A stretch of DNA of 64,000 nucleotides from Acinetobacter qingfengensis (lineage in GTDB: Bacteria > Pseudomonadota > Gammaproteobacteria > Pseudomonadales > Moraxellaceae), in the NCBI RefSeq assembly GCF_008693185.1, contig NZ_VXKN01000010.1, positions 1-64,000 of the forward strand, given 5' to 3'. The notes under the pieces are model-generated. The model worked only from the letters and a program-made list of their open reading frames with translations, did no database searches and was not told the DNA's origin. Shown piece after piece: positions 39,846-49,372 of this stretch; the stretch's first letter is position 1, and every line of letters begins with the position of its first letter. A program made the translations under genes and the position numbers.

Positions 39846-41115
39846 GTAACAAACACTCCCAAACCGCTTCTAACGTATGAAATGAACCACAGACTAAAAT
39901 CAATTGATGCTCTTCACTTTCACGTAAAGCGATCTGGAAACTGTATTGAATGTTGTCCGAAACCTTTACGTTATAGCCATTTAAAGCCTGTTGTAGACGC
40001 TCAATAGATGCTGCACGGTACACATTTAATGGGGCAATATACCACTTGTTCACAATATTTGTTAGTAGTTCAATCACACCATCAATGTCTTTATCCTCTA
40101 ACATGGAGAATACTGCATTCACTTGCGTAATTTCAGGATTTAATTGTAAATATCGTGTTAATTGCTGTGTTAAAAACGCCACACCATGTGGATTATGTGC
40201 GACATCTAGTATCAAATGATGCTTTTTATAATAGCGCTGCTCAAAACGGCCAGCCAAACGTGTATGTTCTAATGCAGTTTCAATCGCTGTCTGGGTAATA
40301 TTTAAGTCACTCACCAAAGCAGCCATAATTGCTGCACTTTGATTAATATGCGCCAAATGTCCATGTGGTAAAGCCATGGTCAATGCTGGCATTGCCAAAT
40401 ACCAGTTTTCAGAATTGATCTGAAAATCATAATCTTTTTGATATTGAAATAAACTTGCCTGACATTCAGCAATTTTATCGGCGATTGCTTGTGGTAGTTC
40501 CTGATTTCCAGCAAAAATTACTGGAATATTGGAGCGAATAATTCCTGCTTTTTCAAAGGCAATTTTTTCAATACTATCTCCTAGCCAGTCAACATGATCC
40601 AAACCAATATTGGTAATCACTGCGACATCGGGATCAATAATATTCACCACATCCAATCGTCCACCCAGCCCGACTTCCAACACCCAGACATCACATAGTT
40701 GCTGTTTAAAAATCAACAATGCTGCAAGTGTGGTGGCTTCAAAGAATGATAAAGTCAACTCGCATTGCTGCCGTGCCTGTTCGACCTGAACAAAAGCATC
40801 AATCAAAGCTTGATCAGAGATTTCAATGCCATTGATACGGATTCTTTCATTAAATCGAATAATATGTGGCGACTGATAAAGCCCGACCTGATAACCAGCA
40901 GATTGGAGAATATTTGCCAAGGTTGAAGTTGTAGAACCTTTACCATTGGTGCCAGCAACCGTAAAAATTTTTGCCTGTGGCTTTAAAACATTTAAAGCGT
41001 GTGCTACAGGTAACACACGCTCTAAACCTAAATCAATGGCTGTAACATGAACGGTCGTCCAATAATTCAGCCATTGTTGCAAAGAATCAGTCGATAATGG
41101 GGCGATTTGACTCAA
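39829..41115 (-). CDS. folC: Dihydrofolate synthase / folylpolyglutamate synthase
   Basis: A 428-residue Mur-ligase-type enzyme that adds glutamate to folates. It has the P-loop VAGTNGKGSTTSTLANIL (about 54-71), EVGLGGRLDVVN, the ATP-binding His/Asp in DVAHNPHG and a C-terminal Rossmann-like domain. Its ATG overlaps the accD stop by four bases. Confidence 0.95.
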   Translation of the reverse strand: MSQIAPLSTDSLQQWLNYWTTVHVTAIDLGLERVLPVAHALNVLKPQAKIFTVAGTNGKGSTTSTLANILQSAGYQVGLYQSPHIIRFNERIRINGIEISDQALIDAFVQVEQARQQCELTLSFFEATTLAALLIFKQQLCDVWVLEVGLGGRLDVVNIIDPDVAVITNIGLDHVDWLGDSIEKIAFEKAGIIRSNIPVIFAGNQELPQAIADKIAECQASLFQYQKDYDFQINSENWYLAMPALTMALPHGHLAHINQSAAIMAALVSDLNITQTAIETALEHTRLAGRFEQRYYKKHHLILDVAHNPHGVAFLTQQLTRYLQLNPEITQVNAVFSMLEDKDIDGVIELLTNIVNKWYIAPLNVYRAASIERLQQALNGYNVKVSDNIQYSFQIALRESEEHQLILVCGSFHTLEAVWECLLHGDEQ

Positions 41116-42008
41116 GGTAATTTCATCAATTTGGTTACGATACGATAGATTGTATCTCTTAATGCATGGCGATGTACAATTTGATCGACTACACCATGTT
41201 CAAGCAAATATTCAGCTCGCTGGAACGGCTCTTCCAATTTTTCACGCACTGTTTGCTCAATGACACGCTTACCAGCAAAACCAATCATGGCTTTTGGTTC
41301 AGCCAAATGTACGTCACCCAACATTGCCAAAGATGCTGTCACACCGCCATATACCGGATTAGTTAATACCACGATGTATGGAACACCCGCCTGACGCAAA
41401 CGCTCAATGGCTGCGGAAGTACGAGCCATTTGCATCAAGGATAACATCCCTTCCTGCATTCGGGCACCGCCCGATGCTGCAAAGCAGATTAATGGCTGAC
41501 GATTTTTCAATGCCTGTTCAGCTGCCTGCACAAAACGATCACCCACAACGGTTCCCATCGAGCCGCCCATAAATTCAAAGTTAAAGGCAACTGCATACAT
41601 GGCGACATCCTGCAATACGCCATGCATACTGATCAAGGCTTCTGTTTCGCCAGTTTTTTGTTGTGCTTCTTCCATTCTTTTTGGATAAGGTTTACTGTCA
41701 ACAAAACCCAATGGATCTTTTGCCGTAAATTCCTGTCCTAATTCCTGATTAACCTGATCAAAAAACCAATGCAAACGTTCACGTGCTTTCATTGCCAGAT
41801 GTTCATCACATTGTGGACAAACGTAGGTGTTAAATGACATCGCCGTTTGAGTCACCAATGCGTGGCATTCAGGGCATTCCACCGTAGGTTCACTAAATGT
41901 TGGCTGATCCTTGTTTTCTTCAGGCACATGCACTTTAGGAACTGTACGCTCCATCCAAGATGTTGCCGCTAACAACGATTGCGCTTGATCTGTTTGCGTT
42001 TCACTCAT
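41112..42008 (-). CDS. accD: Acetyl-CoA carboxylase carboxyltransferase beta subunit
   Basis: About 298 residues. The N-terminal four-cysteine zinc ribbon (CPECHALV ... CPQCD) is followed by the crotonase-fold carboxyltransferase core (FAASGGARMQEGMLSLMQMA, NPVYGGVTASLAMLGD). It works with AccA, which is not in the window, to make malonyl-CoA. The ATG at 42008 lies one base after the trpA stop with GAG seven bases upstream; a codon four residues earlier would overlap trpA and is less likely. Confidence 0.95.
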   Translation of the reverse strand: MSETQTDQAQSLLAATSWMERTVPKVHVPEENKDQPTFSEPTVECPECHALVTQTAMSFNTYVCPQCDEHLAMKARERLHWFFDQVNQELGQEFTAKDPLGFVDSKPYPKRMEEAQQKTGETEALISMHGVLQDVAMYAVAFNFEFMGGSMGTVVGDRFVQAAEQALKNRQPLICFAASGGARMQEGMLSLMQMARTSAAIERLRQAGVPYIVVLTNPVYGGVTASLAMLGDVHLAEPKAMIGFAGKRVIEQTVREKLEEPFQRAEYLLEHGVVDQIVHRHALRDTIYRIVTKLMKLP

Positions 42009-42009
42009 G

Positions 42010-42810
42010 TTATAGCTCATCCAAAGCTGTTCGTAATTCTTTCACTTTTGCTACAGCTTTTACCGCAGCATCAGTTGCATTTTCGGTGGCAAAAGGTTTG
42101 ACAAAAGCACTGCCTACAATCACTGCATCAGCAACGGCACCCATAGCTTTGGCTGATGCGGCATCACTAATCCCAAAACCGACACCGACAGGTAAATCTG
42201 TTTGTGCCTTAATCTTGGCAATACGTTCTGCGGCTGATTGCGTATCCAGTGTGGCTGCGCCTGTAACACCCTTCAATGACACATAATAAATAAAACCACT
42301 TGCCTGTTTGATAACATGGGCAATACGTTCATCGGTTGATGTAGGTGCAAGCAAAAATACCTGATCCATATTGTATTGCTTTAATACATCATCAAATTTG
42401 ATCGCTTCTTCCGGTGGTAAATCTACCAAAATCACACCATCCACACCTGCATCTGCTGCAATTTGTACAAATTTGTCATAACCAATGACTTCAACCGGAT
42501 TCAGATATCCCATCAACACAACAGGTGTTTGTTGATCTTTTTCCCTGAATTGCTTGACCATGGCAATAGCATCCAGTGTATTGGTACCACCTGCCAGAGC
42601 TCGTTCAGCAGCCAGAGCGATGACTGGTCCATCGGCCATAGGGTCCGAAAATGGCATACCAATTTCCAGAATATCTACACCAGCAGCGACCATGTCATGA
42701 ATTAAAGGCACAGTAACGTGTGGGTTTGGATCACCCGCCATCACATACGTGACCAGTGCTTTTTTATTTTGTGCTTTCAGTTGGGCAAAACGCTGCGCTA
42801 GACGAGACAT
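42010..42810 (-). CDS. trpA: Tryptophan synthase alpha chain
   Basis: Cleaves indole-3-glycerol phosphate to indole. The 266-residue TIM barrel has the catalytic Glu in ILEIGMPFSDP and Asp in VILVDLPPEE, plus the phosphate-binding GVGFGIS. The ATG at 42810 (MSRLAQRFAQLKAQ) gives the normal length; an in-frame codon 14 residues upstream is not conserved. It is followed at once by accD. Confidence 0.95.
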   Translation of the reverse strand: MSRLAQRFAQLKAQNKKALVTYVMAGDPNPHVTVPLIHDMVAAGVDILEIGMPFSDPMADGPVIALAAERALAGGTNTLDAIAMVKQFREKDQQTPVVLMGYLNPVEVIGYDKFVQIAADAGVDGVILVDLPPEEAIKFDDVLKQYNMDQVFLLAPTSTDERIAHVIKQASGFIYYVSLKGVTGAATLDTQSAAERIAKIKAQTDLPVGVGFGISDAASAKAMGAVADAVIVGSAFVKPFATENATDAAVKAVAKVKELRTALDEL

Positions 42811-43053
42811 AACCTTTGCAATTCCTATCAATAACGTTCTTATGTACAGCAATCATAAAACTAAACACGATAAAATTGCACGGTTGATTTGCACTTTTCT
42901 GCATTAGATTGCAATGACATGATGATAAACAGCAAAAAAGTTTGACTCAATGATCGAATCTTCCACTTTTACATTTCTTTAATATTATTATGCTGTTTTT
43001 AAATCTTGTTAAATGAGAAGGAGGTTAGATTTTTCTATAAAATATCATCATAC

Positions 43054-43560
43054 CTATAGAACAATGTAGTCGTTACACCATTGTAATGGCTGAAAATCCC
43101 CGGCGATTAAATGAATATACTGTTGCTCAATTTGTTTCAAATGTATGCAATCATCAACATCGATAATTGCATCAGTATGTGGTTTAAACCAGTTTTTTTC
43201 ATAAAATGCTTTTGCTTGCTGTTTGGCTTCGCGTTGATTATAGGCAGCAACCATAACATAGCGATGGATTTCACCAAATTGATCAGGCATATATGCACCC
43301 AAATTTACAGCAAATAATTTCAAGCCATCGACTAAAGTGGGTTCTTTCTTAAAGACAATTTGATAATTTTTTTGTTGATATTGCAGACCTGAAATTCGCA
43401 TCCATGCATCAATATGCACTGTATTATTTGATCCAAACCAACTTTGTTTTAGTGCCGGATAAGCATCCTGTAAACAGGATGCTCGTGTGAAGACTAAATC
43501 ATGAACTTCAATATTGGCTTGCGGATGTTTACCGCCAAGCAATACCATAAACAAATCCAA
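43054..43560 (-). CDS. DUF1543 domain-containing protein
   Basis: A 168-residue protein of the DUF1543 family, likely a tandem of two short alpha/beta units. The start is a TTG two bases after the trpB stop, giving MDLFMVLLGGKHPQANIEVHD. This matches the family's N-terminal strand better than the ATG four codons later, though that ATG has a GGA upstream. It is placed between trpB and trpA in the same direction. No enzymatic motif is visible and its role is unknown. Confidence 0.8.
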   Translation of the reverse strand: MDLFMVLLGGKHPQANIEVHDLVFTRASCLQDAYPALKQSWFGSNNTVHIDAWMRISGLQYQQKNYQIVFKKEPTLVDGLKLFAVNLGAYMPDQFGEIHRYVMVAAYNQREAKQQAKAFYEKNWFKPHTDAIIDVDDCIHLKQIEQQYIHLIAGDFQPLQWCNDYIVL

Positions 43561-43562
43561 GT

Positions 43563-44792
43563 TTATAACCCATCCATTGACATACCATCAACTTTCGCTA
43601 CAGTATGCAAATCCTTATCACCTCGGCCTGAAACTGTAGCAATAATAATTTGATCTTTGGACAGCGTTGGCGCAAGTTTAGTGACATAAGCCATAGCATG
43701 TGAACTTTCAAGTGCTGGAATAATTCCCTCAATTTTGGTCAGATCACGAAAACCCTGAAGTGCTTCATTATCATTGATTGGGACATATTGCACACGTTTC
43801 ATGTCTTTAAGGAAGCTATGTTCAGGCCCAACCCCTGGATAATCCAAACCAGCAGAAATAGAATGTGTTTCAATGATTTGACCCTGCGGATCGCTCATTA
43901 AATAAGTACGATTACCATGTAATACACCCACATGCCCAGCGTTTAATGGTGCAGAGTGTTTACCTGTTTCAATACCCAGACCTGCGGCTTCAACACCGTA
44001 CATTGCTACACCATAATCGTTCAAAAATGGGTAGAATAATCCCATGGCATTTGAACCACCACCTACACAAGCCACCAATGCATCAGGTAACTTTCCAGCC
44101 TGTTCAAGAATTTGCTGACGTGCTTCACGACCGATAATCGACTGAAAATCACGAACCAATTGCGGGTACGGGTGTGGCCCTGCAACCGTACCAATCACAT
44201 AATAAGTACTATCAACATTGGTTACCCAGTCACGCATCGCTTCATTCATGGCATCCTTCAAAGTTTTAGAGCCACTTTCTACAGGAACAACTGTTGCACC
44301 TAATAAGCGCATACGATAAACATTCATGGCCTGACGTTTGACATCATCTGCCCCCATATACACGACACATTCCAACCCCAATCGTGCTGCAATGGTTGCC
44401 GTTGCCACACCATGCTGACCTGCCCCTGTTTCAGCAATAATACGTTTTTTACCAGAAAGTTTGGCCAACAATGCCTGACCAATGGTGTTATTGACTTTAT
44501 GTGACCCGGTATGATTTAAATCTTCACGTTTTAAATAAATTTGCGCACCACCTAACTGCTTTGACCAACGCTCGGCATGATACAAGGGGCTTGGCCGACC
44601 AACATAATATGCAAGATCCCGATCAAACTCAGCCAAAAATGATTCATCATCTTTCATTCGAAAATATAAGTTTTCCAGATCCTGTAATGCTGCCATCAAT
44701 GTTTCAGAAACAAAACGTCCACCATGAATACCAAAATGCCCCTGTGTATCAGGAAATTGAGTATAGTCAATACGATTAGTTTGTTGATCCAC
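43563..44792 (-). CDS. trpB: Tryptophan synthase beta chain
   Basis: The PLP subunit that joins indole to serine. The 409-residue protein has the PLP lysine in [19 protein letters not shown], the catalytic Glu in [11 protein letters not shown], and the phosphate loop [10 protein letters not shown]. The start is GTG, six bases after AGGAG inside the end of trpF, which it overlaps by 17 bases. Confidence 0.96.
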   Translation of the reverse strand: MDQQTNRIDYTQFPDTQGHFGIHGGRFVSETLMAALQDLENLYFRMKDDESFLAEFDRDLAYYVGRPSPLYHAERWSKQLGGAQIYLKREDLNHTGSHKVNNTIGQALLAKLSGKKRIIAETGAGQHGVATATIAARLGLECVVYMGADDVKRQAMNVYRMRLLGATVVPVESGSKTLKDAMNEAMRDWVTNVDSTYYVIGTVAGPHPYPQLVRDFQSIIGREARQQILEQAGKLPDALVACVGGGSNAMGLFYPFLNDYGVAMYGVEAAGLGIETGKHSAPLNAGHVGVLHGNRTYLMSDPQGQIIETHSISAGLDYPGVGPEHSFLKDMKRVQYVPINDNEALQGFRDLTKIEGIIPALESSHAMAYVTKLAPTLSKDQIIIATVSGRGDKDLHTVAKVDGMSMDGL

Positions 44793-45432
44793 GTTGGACT
44801 CCTTGCATAAAGTGTTGGATAAGTTGTTGGTCTTTGATGCCTTTCGCTGATTCTACACCACCACTGACATCCACAGCATAAGGTTTTGTAATGGAAATTG
44901 CATATTCTATATTTTCCGGAGTCAAACCTCCGGCCAAAATTAATGGCATATCGCTTTCAGGAAACTGTGACCAGTCAAATGCCTGCCCTGTCCCACCTTT
45001 TAATTGTGGATGCCATGCATCCAGCAAAATTGCACTGGCACCCGCCTTTTGATAATGCTGAATCTGTGCCATAACATCCAGCCCGGCCCGCACCTGAATA
45101 GCCTTGTACCAACGCCGCTGAAACTTTTGTGCAATTTTCTGACAATCTTCCGGAGTTTCATCACCATGAAACTGCAAAATATCAATCGGTAATTGTGTCA
45201 GAACTTCTGCAATCTGATCCACATCGGCATTCACAAATAATCCGACAATTTGGACATAAGGTGGCACATGCCTGATCAACTGTCTGGCCTGATCAATCGC
45301 AACATAACGTGGACTAGGTGGGAAAAAAACTAAACCTATGGCATCAACACCAGTCTGTACAGCAGCAATCACATCCTGACTTCTGGTAATACCACAAACT
45401 TTTGCCCTTATACGCCCTGTCGCCTGATACAT
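44776..45432 (-). CDS. trpF: Phosphoribosylanthranilate isomerase
   Basis: Isomerises PRA to CdRP in tryptophan synthesis. The 218-residue barrel has the catalytic Cys in [11 protein letters not shown], the conserved [12 protein letters not shown], and the catalytic Asp in LLDAWHP with the C-terminal phosphate site ([18 protein letters not shown]). It heads the trpF-trpB-DUF1543-trpA-accD-folC-dedD run. trpE, trpD, trpC are elsewhere. Confidence 0.95.
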   Translation of the reverse strand: MYQATGRIRAKVCGITRSQDVIAAVQTGVDAIGLVFFPPSPRYVAIDQARQLIRHVPPYVQIVGLFVNADVDQIAEVLTQLPIDILQFHGDETPEDCQKIAQKFQRRWYKAIQVRAGLDVMAQIQHYQKAGASAILLDAWHPQLKGGTGQAFDWSQFPESDMPLILAGGLTPENIEYAISITKPYAVDVSGGVESAKGIKDQQLIQHFMQGVQRGSTN

Positions 45433-45819
45433 ATATTCTTCTCAATAAATCCTGAGTACTTTTAATACAATTTGAAAAACAACCTCAATAGCTTGCATTC
45501 GCTTTTGCTATACAAGCGTTGCATTTACGTTGTGAAAATGCAACTAAATCTTTATACTTCGCTCAAGTTTATCGCATGTACCGAGCCATATCGGCTCAGG
45601 AAACTGGTGAAAATCCAGTACTGCCCCCGCAACGGTAACGATGAAACCCCTATTATCTCAGCCCAAAACTGACGCCACTGCATCATAAACCATGTGGGAA
45701 GGTGAATAGGTGATCATGTCAGAAGATGATATTTTGCCATGAATATCTCCAAGTCCGGAAACCTGCATGCTGTATTGATCCACCAATACGTTCACGGGGA
45801 GTGAATGTCGGAGATAACC
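45433..45819 (+). other. Intergenic leader with cobalamin riboswitch
   Basis: This 387-base gap between trpF and the BtuB-like gene holds the promoter region of both genes and the riboswitch listed separately. Upstream of the riboswitch a perfect 9-bp repeat (GTTGCATTT / AAATGCAAC, about 45518-45545) may be an extra stem of the leader. Confidence 0.6.
45570..45770 (+). promoter_or_regulatory. Cobalamin (adenosylcobalamin) riboswitch
   Basis: The core elements appear in order: GGAAACTGGTGAAAATCCAG, then CCCCCGCAACGGTAA, GCCACTG, GTGGGAAGGTG and the B12-box-like AGTCCGGAAACCTGC. These match the class I cobalamin aptamer. It ends about 50 bases before the receptor start, so binding of cobalamin likely blocks translation or transcription of the BtuB-like gene. 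Confidence 0.95.
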
Positions 45820-47676
45820 ATGTCTGTTTTATTTAAGCCCGCCACTTTATCCGGTGCCATCCTACTTGCCCTGATTTCATCAACCAGCTTTGCGGCTGAG
45901 CAAATCAACCAACTTGATCCTATCGTGGTTACAGCATCCAAGACTGAAGAAAAAGTCAGTGAAGTCCCTGCCCGGATTACAGTAATTTCCAAACAACAAA
46001 TTGAAAAAAATCCTGCTTTGAACCTATCTGATGTATTACAAAAAGATGCTTCTATTTATGTAAAACAGTCTGGAGGAATAGGACAGTTAACAGACCTATC
46101 GTTACGTGGGGGTAGAACTGGATCTACGCTATTACTCAAAAATGGTGCACGTTTAAATAGTCAAAATGGCTTAGGACCTGTTACACCAGAATTTATTGAT
46201 TTATCAAATATTGATCAAATTGAAATCCTAAAAGGTCCAGCATCCGTTCAGTATGGTTCTGATGCGTCTAGTGGTGTAATACAGTTAATTTCACAAAAAC
46301 CATTGAAGACTGGTGCAAGTTTAAGTGGAATATATGGTGAAAATAATACGTATAAAGCTAGTATTAATGCAGATTATGTAAATGATAACGGATTTTATGT
46401 AAGTATTGGTGGTCAACGCATGGAAAGCGATGGTACTTCTGTTATTGATATTCAAGCTAAAAATCAAAAAGCTGCTTTTGATCAAAAAGGTTATAATGCA
46501 CAAATTGGTTATATCAATAATATCATCAATACCAGCCTATCCATTGATCAAAATCAGGGAACAAATATCTACACCACTAACTATACGACCAATAATGCAA
46601 GACGTAATTTTGAAAATCGTCTGATTAACTGGTTAGGAAGCTATAATATCATATCAAATTTGACATTGAATGCTCGATACTCTCATTCTCTGGATAAAAG
46701 TGAACAAGTTATATATGGTAATCATTTTAATACCACATCTGATGAAGGTGACTTAAATGCTAAGTGGCATTTTACAAATCATCAAAATCTTTTAAGTGGT
46801 GTAACCTATAACCGTTCAGAATATAATGCCAGCTCTTCACCAGAATCAGTTAGAACCATAAGTTCTACCGGTTATTACCTACAACACCAATACGATAATA
46901 ATGGTATCCATACACAGGCAGGGCTACGTGTTGAAGATAATGATTGGTTTGGTACCCACACTGTCGGTCAGGCTGCTATACGTTATCAAATACTGCCTTT
47001 AACAAGTATTTATGCAAACATTGGAACAGCATTTAAAGCACCTACCTTAGAACATTTATATGGTTCTTATGGTTATGATTTCTATAGTAATCCAAATCTA
47101 AAACCAGAAGAAAGCACTTCTTATGAAATTGGTTTAGATCAGAAATTCAACTATGGTCTTTCTGCCTATATTTCAACTTATTATACTGATGCAAAGAATT
47201 TAATGGCATTTGGTACAATTAACAATCAATCAACGTATGTAAATATTAATAGAGCGAATATAAAAGGTGGTGAATTAGGCTTTAAATGGTCAGGAGATAA
47301 CGTATTTGCCAGTGCTGAATATACATACGTAATTGCCCAAAATAAAAATAGTAAAGAAGATATCGCTTACCGCCCACGCCAAACCTATACTTTAACAGCA
47401 GGTTATGATGATGGTAAATATGGTGTCAATACATCCCTTGTATCACGCTCCAAAGCAAATACAGGTACTTCTGGTGTCAAAGTGCCAGGCTATGCAACAG
47501 TTGATATCAATGCTTTTTGGAATGTAAATTCAAATATAAGACTATTTACCAACATTCAGAATATTGGTGATGTACGTTATCCTACCGTATACAATTCACC
47601 ATCTTCATGGTCACCTGAATATTGGTATATCAACGGTGGACGTCAGGCATCTGTGGGTGTCACACTGAAATATTGA
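45820..47676 (+). CDS. btuB: TonB-dependent vitamin B12 receptor (BtuB-like)
   Basis: An outer-membrane transporter of about 618 residues, the length of BtuB. It has a signal peptide ending SFA, the TonB box LDPIVVTASK right after it, a plug with LRGGRTGSTLLLKNG and DQIEILKGPASVQYGSDASS, and a barrel ending in VGVTLKY. The riboswitch directly upstream supports cobalamin as ligand. I choose the ATG at 45820, six bases after GGAG, over an in-frame ATG 15 bases earlier. A terminator follows. Confidence 0.93.
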   Translation: MSVLFKPATLSGAILLALISSTSFAAEQINQLDPIVVTASKTEEKVSEVPARITVISKQQIEKNPALNLSDVLQKDASIYVKQSGGIGQLTDLSLRGGRTGSTLLLKNGARLNSQNGLGPVTPEFIDLSNIDQIEILKGPASVQYGSDASSGVIQLISQKPLKTGASLSGIYGENNTYKASINADYVNDNGFYVSIGGQRMESDGTSVIDIQAKNQKAAFDQKGYNAQIGYINNIINTSLSIDQNQGTNIYTTNYTTNNARRNFENRLINWLGSYNIISNLTLNARYSHSLDKSEQVIYGNHFNTTSDEGDLNAKWHFTNHQNLLSGVTYNRSEYNASSSPESVRTISSTGYYLQHQYDNNGIHTQAGLRVEDNDWFGTHTVGQAAIRYQILPLTSIYANIGTAFKAPTLEHLYGSYGYDFYSNPNLKPEESTSYEIGLDQKFNYGLSAYISTYYTDAKNLMAFGTINNQSTYVNINRANIKGGELGFKWSGDNVFASAEYTYVIAQNKNSKEDIAYRPRQTYTLTAGYDDGKYGVNTSLVSRSKANTGTSGVKVPGYATVDINAFWNVNSNIRLFTNIQNIGDVRYPTVYNSPSSWSPEYWYINGGRQASVGVTLKY

Positions 47677-47718
47677 TGAATACACCATTAAAATGAAAAA
47701 CTTGATATAAAGTTTATG

Positions 47719-47750
47719 GATAATGTTCTTGACCGGCATTATCCTTTTTT
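47719..47750 (+). terminator. Terminator after btuB
   Basis: GGATAATG pairs with CATTATCC and six T follow. It should limit read-through into the adenosyltransferase gene 30 bases on. Confidence 0.82.
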
Positions 47751-47779
47751 AATGACCAAATCAAAGGCAATATAATATT

Positions 47780-48367
47780 ATGGGACACCGTTTAAGCAAA
47801 ATTTACACTCGCACAGGTGATACAGGTAGCACCGGCCTAGGCGATGGCTCACGTATTGCCAAAGATGATTTACGTATCCATGCATTAGGAGAAATTGATG
47901 AACTTAATGCGGTTATTGGCGTTTTACGCGCTCAAATTCATCAAAGTGACATCAAACACAAAGATACTTGGGATAAAAAACTTAGCTTGATCCAACACTG
48001 GTTATTTGATTTGGGTGGCGAAATCTGTATCCCAAGTTACCAGTTGCTACAGATACATAGTGTTCATTTCCTTGAACAAGATATTGATCAGATGAATCAG
48101 CACTTACCGATGCTTAAGGATTTTATCTTACCGAGTGGTAATCTCGCCTGTAGCTATGCACATCATGCACGTGCAGTATGTCGTAGGGCAGAACGTAGTC
48201 TAACCACACTACAACAACGGGATCAAAATATTCAATCAACTGCCTCACAGCTTCTCAATCGCTTGTCTGACTGGTTATTTGTTGCATCAAGACAATTACA
48301 AACCCAAAATTCCGGTACAGAAGTTTTATGGCAAAGAAATATAAATGACATAATGAATGACATATAA
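47780..48367 (+). CDS. Cob(I)alamin adenosyltransferase, PduO type
   Basis: Transfers the adenosyl group of ATP to cob(I)alamin, making coenzyme B12. The 195-residue helical-bundle protein shows the ATP-binding IYTRTGDTGSTGLGDGSRI near the N-terminus, HALGEIDELNAVIG and the CRRAERSLTTL helix. The neighbouring BtuB supplies cobalamin, so the pair forms an uptake-and-activation unit, though a terminator separates them. No B12 synthesis genes lie here. Confidence 0.93.
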   Translation: MGHRLSKIYTRTGDTGSTGLGDGSRIAKDDLRIHALGEIDELNAVIGVLRAQIHQSDIKHKDTWDKKLSLIQHWLFDLGGEICIPSYQLLQIHSVHFLEQDIDQMNQHLPMLKDFILPSGNLACSYAHHARAVCRRAERSLTTLQQRDQNIQSTASQLLNRLSDWLFVASRQLQTQNSGTEVLWQRNINDIMNDI

Positions 48368-48405
48368 TATAGGCACTTTGTATTGCTATATTTTTGTGAA
48401 CTCCC

Positions 48406-49128
48406 ATGCAAATTATTGGTCATCGTGGCGCACGAGGCGAAGCACCGGAAAATACCCTTGGCGGATTTAAATATTTACATGATTTAGGTGTCAGGGCTGT
48501 AGAATTTGATGTAAGGCAATTAGCTGACACCGAGTTAAGCGTCATTCATGATGATAATTTTTTGCGTACTGCTGGGATAGATTATCAGGTTAAGGATTGT
48601 ACTCAACAGGACACACAACGTTTTAACCAAATTAAAGGCTGGGAATTCTGGCATCAAACCGAACCACTACCGTTATTGCGTCAAGTCATGCATGTTTTAA
48701 AAGACTTTCAACACATCGAAGTTGAAGTTAAAAGTGTAAAAAATGAAAAAAATGCAGAAAAAATTGTTCATACACTTCAGCAACAACTACAGCATTGCAA
48801 AGACCACATTACAATTACTTCATTTGATTTAAAAATCCTCAAAGCATTACAAAGTCAACAATCTGATTTTAAACGCGGATTATTGGTTGAAATGCCCATT
48901 GGTGAACATGCGATTGATATTGCAACACAATTTAATTGTCAGCGCATTGGCTGGAAAAATGAACTAGTCAATGAATCAATTGTCAAACTGTCTCGGCAAG
49001 CAAAACTGGATGTCAGCGTCTGGACAGTCAACGATATAGACCGGGCAAAAACCTTACAGGATTTTGGTATTCAAGGATTGATTACAGATTATCCTAAACG
49101 TATGTTGCAACATCTATCTCCACTGTAA
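48406..49128 (+). CDS. Cytoplasmic glycerophosphodiester phosphodiesterase
   Basis: A 240-residue GDPD-family TIM barrel with IGHRGARGEAPENTLGGF (catalytic His and Glu), EFDVRQLADTELSVIHDD (metal Glu/Asp and the second His) and a Lys in EVEVKSV. It splits glycerophosphodiesters to glycerol-3-phosphate and an alcohol. No signal peptide is present, so it resembles cytoplasmic UgpQ rather than periplasmic GlpQ. The stop is followed by about 240 AT-rich bases before the desaturase. Confidence 0.92.
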   Translation: MQIIGHRGARGEAPENTLGGFKYLHDLGVRAVEFDVRQLADTELSVIHDDNFLRTAGIDYQVKDCTQQDTQRFNQIKGWEFWHQTEPLPLLRQVMHVLKDFQHIEVEVKSVKNEKNAEKIVHTLQQQLQHCKDHITITSFDLKILKALQSQQSDFKRGLLVEMPIGEHAIDIATQFNCQRIGWKNELVNESIVKLSRQAKLDVSVWTVNDIDRAKTLQDFGIQGLITDYPKRMLQHLSPL

Positions 49129-49372
49129 TCTGGTGCGATTTTTGCTATTTAAATTGGTGTCAATTTACCCTCTAATTTTGTCATGTTTTGATATAAATTA
49201 TGCAATTTATTACATGAAGTTCTAAAATGACATGCTATGATGTGCGCATGAATATACAACTGTATTTTAATTGTGATTTATTCAAACAATAAGTGTTAAA
49301 ATAAATCATCTAGCATGTTTTAATCCACAGTTTTAAAGCCTTATTCCATTTCTTTTGGGAGATTTCCTGATA

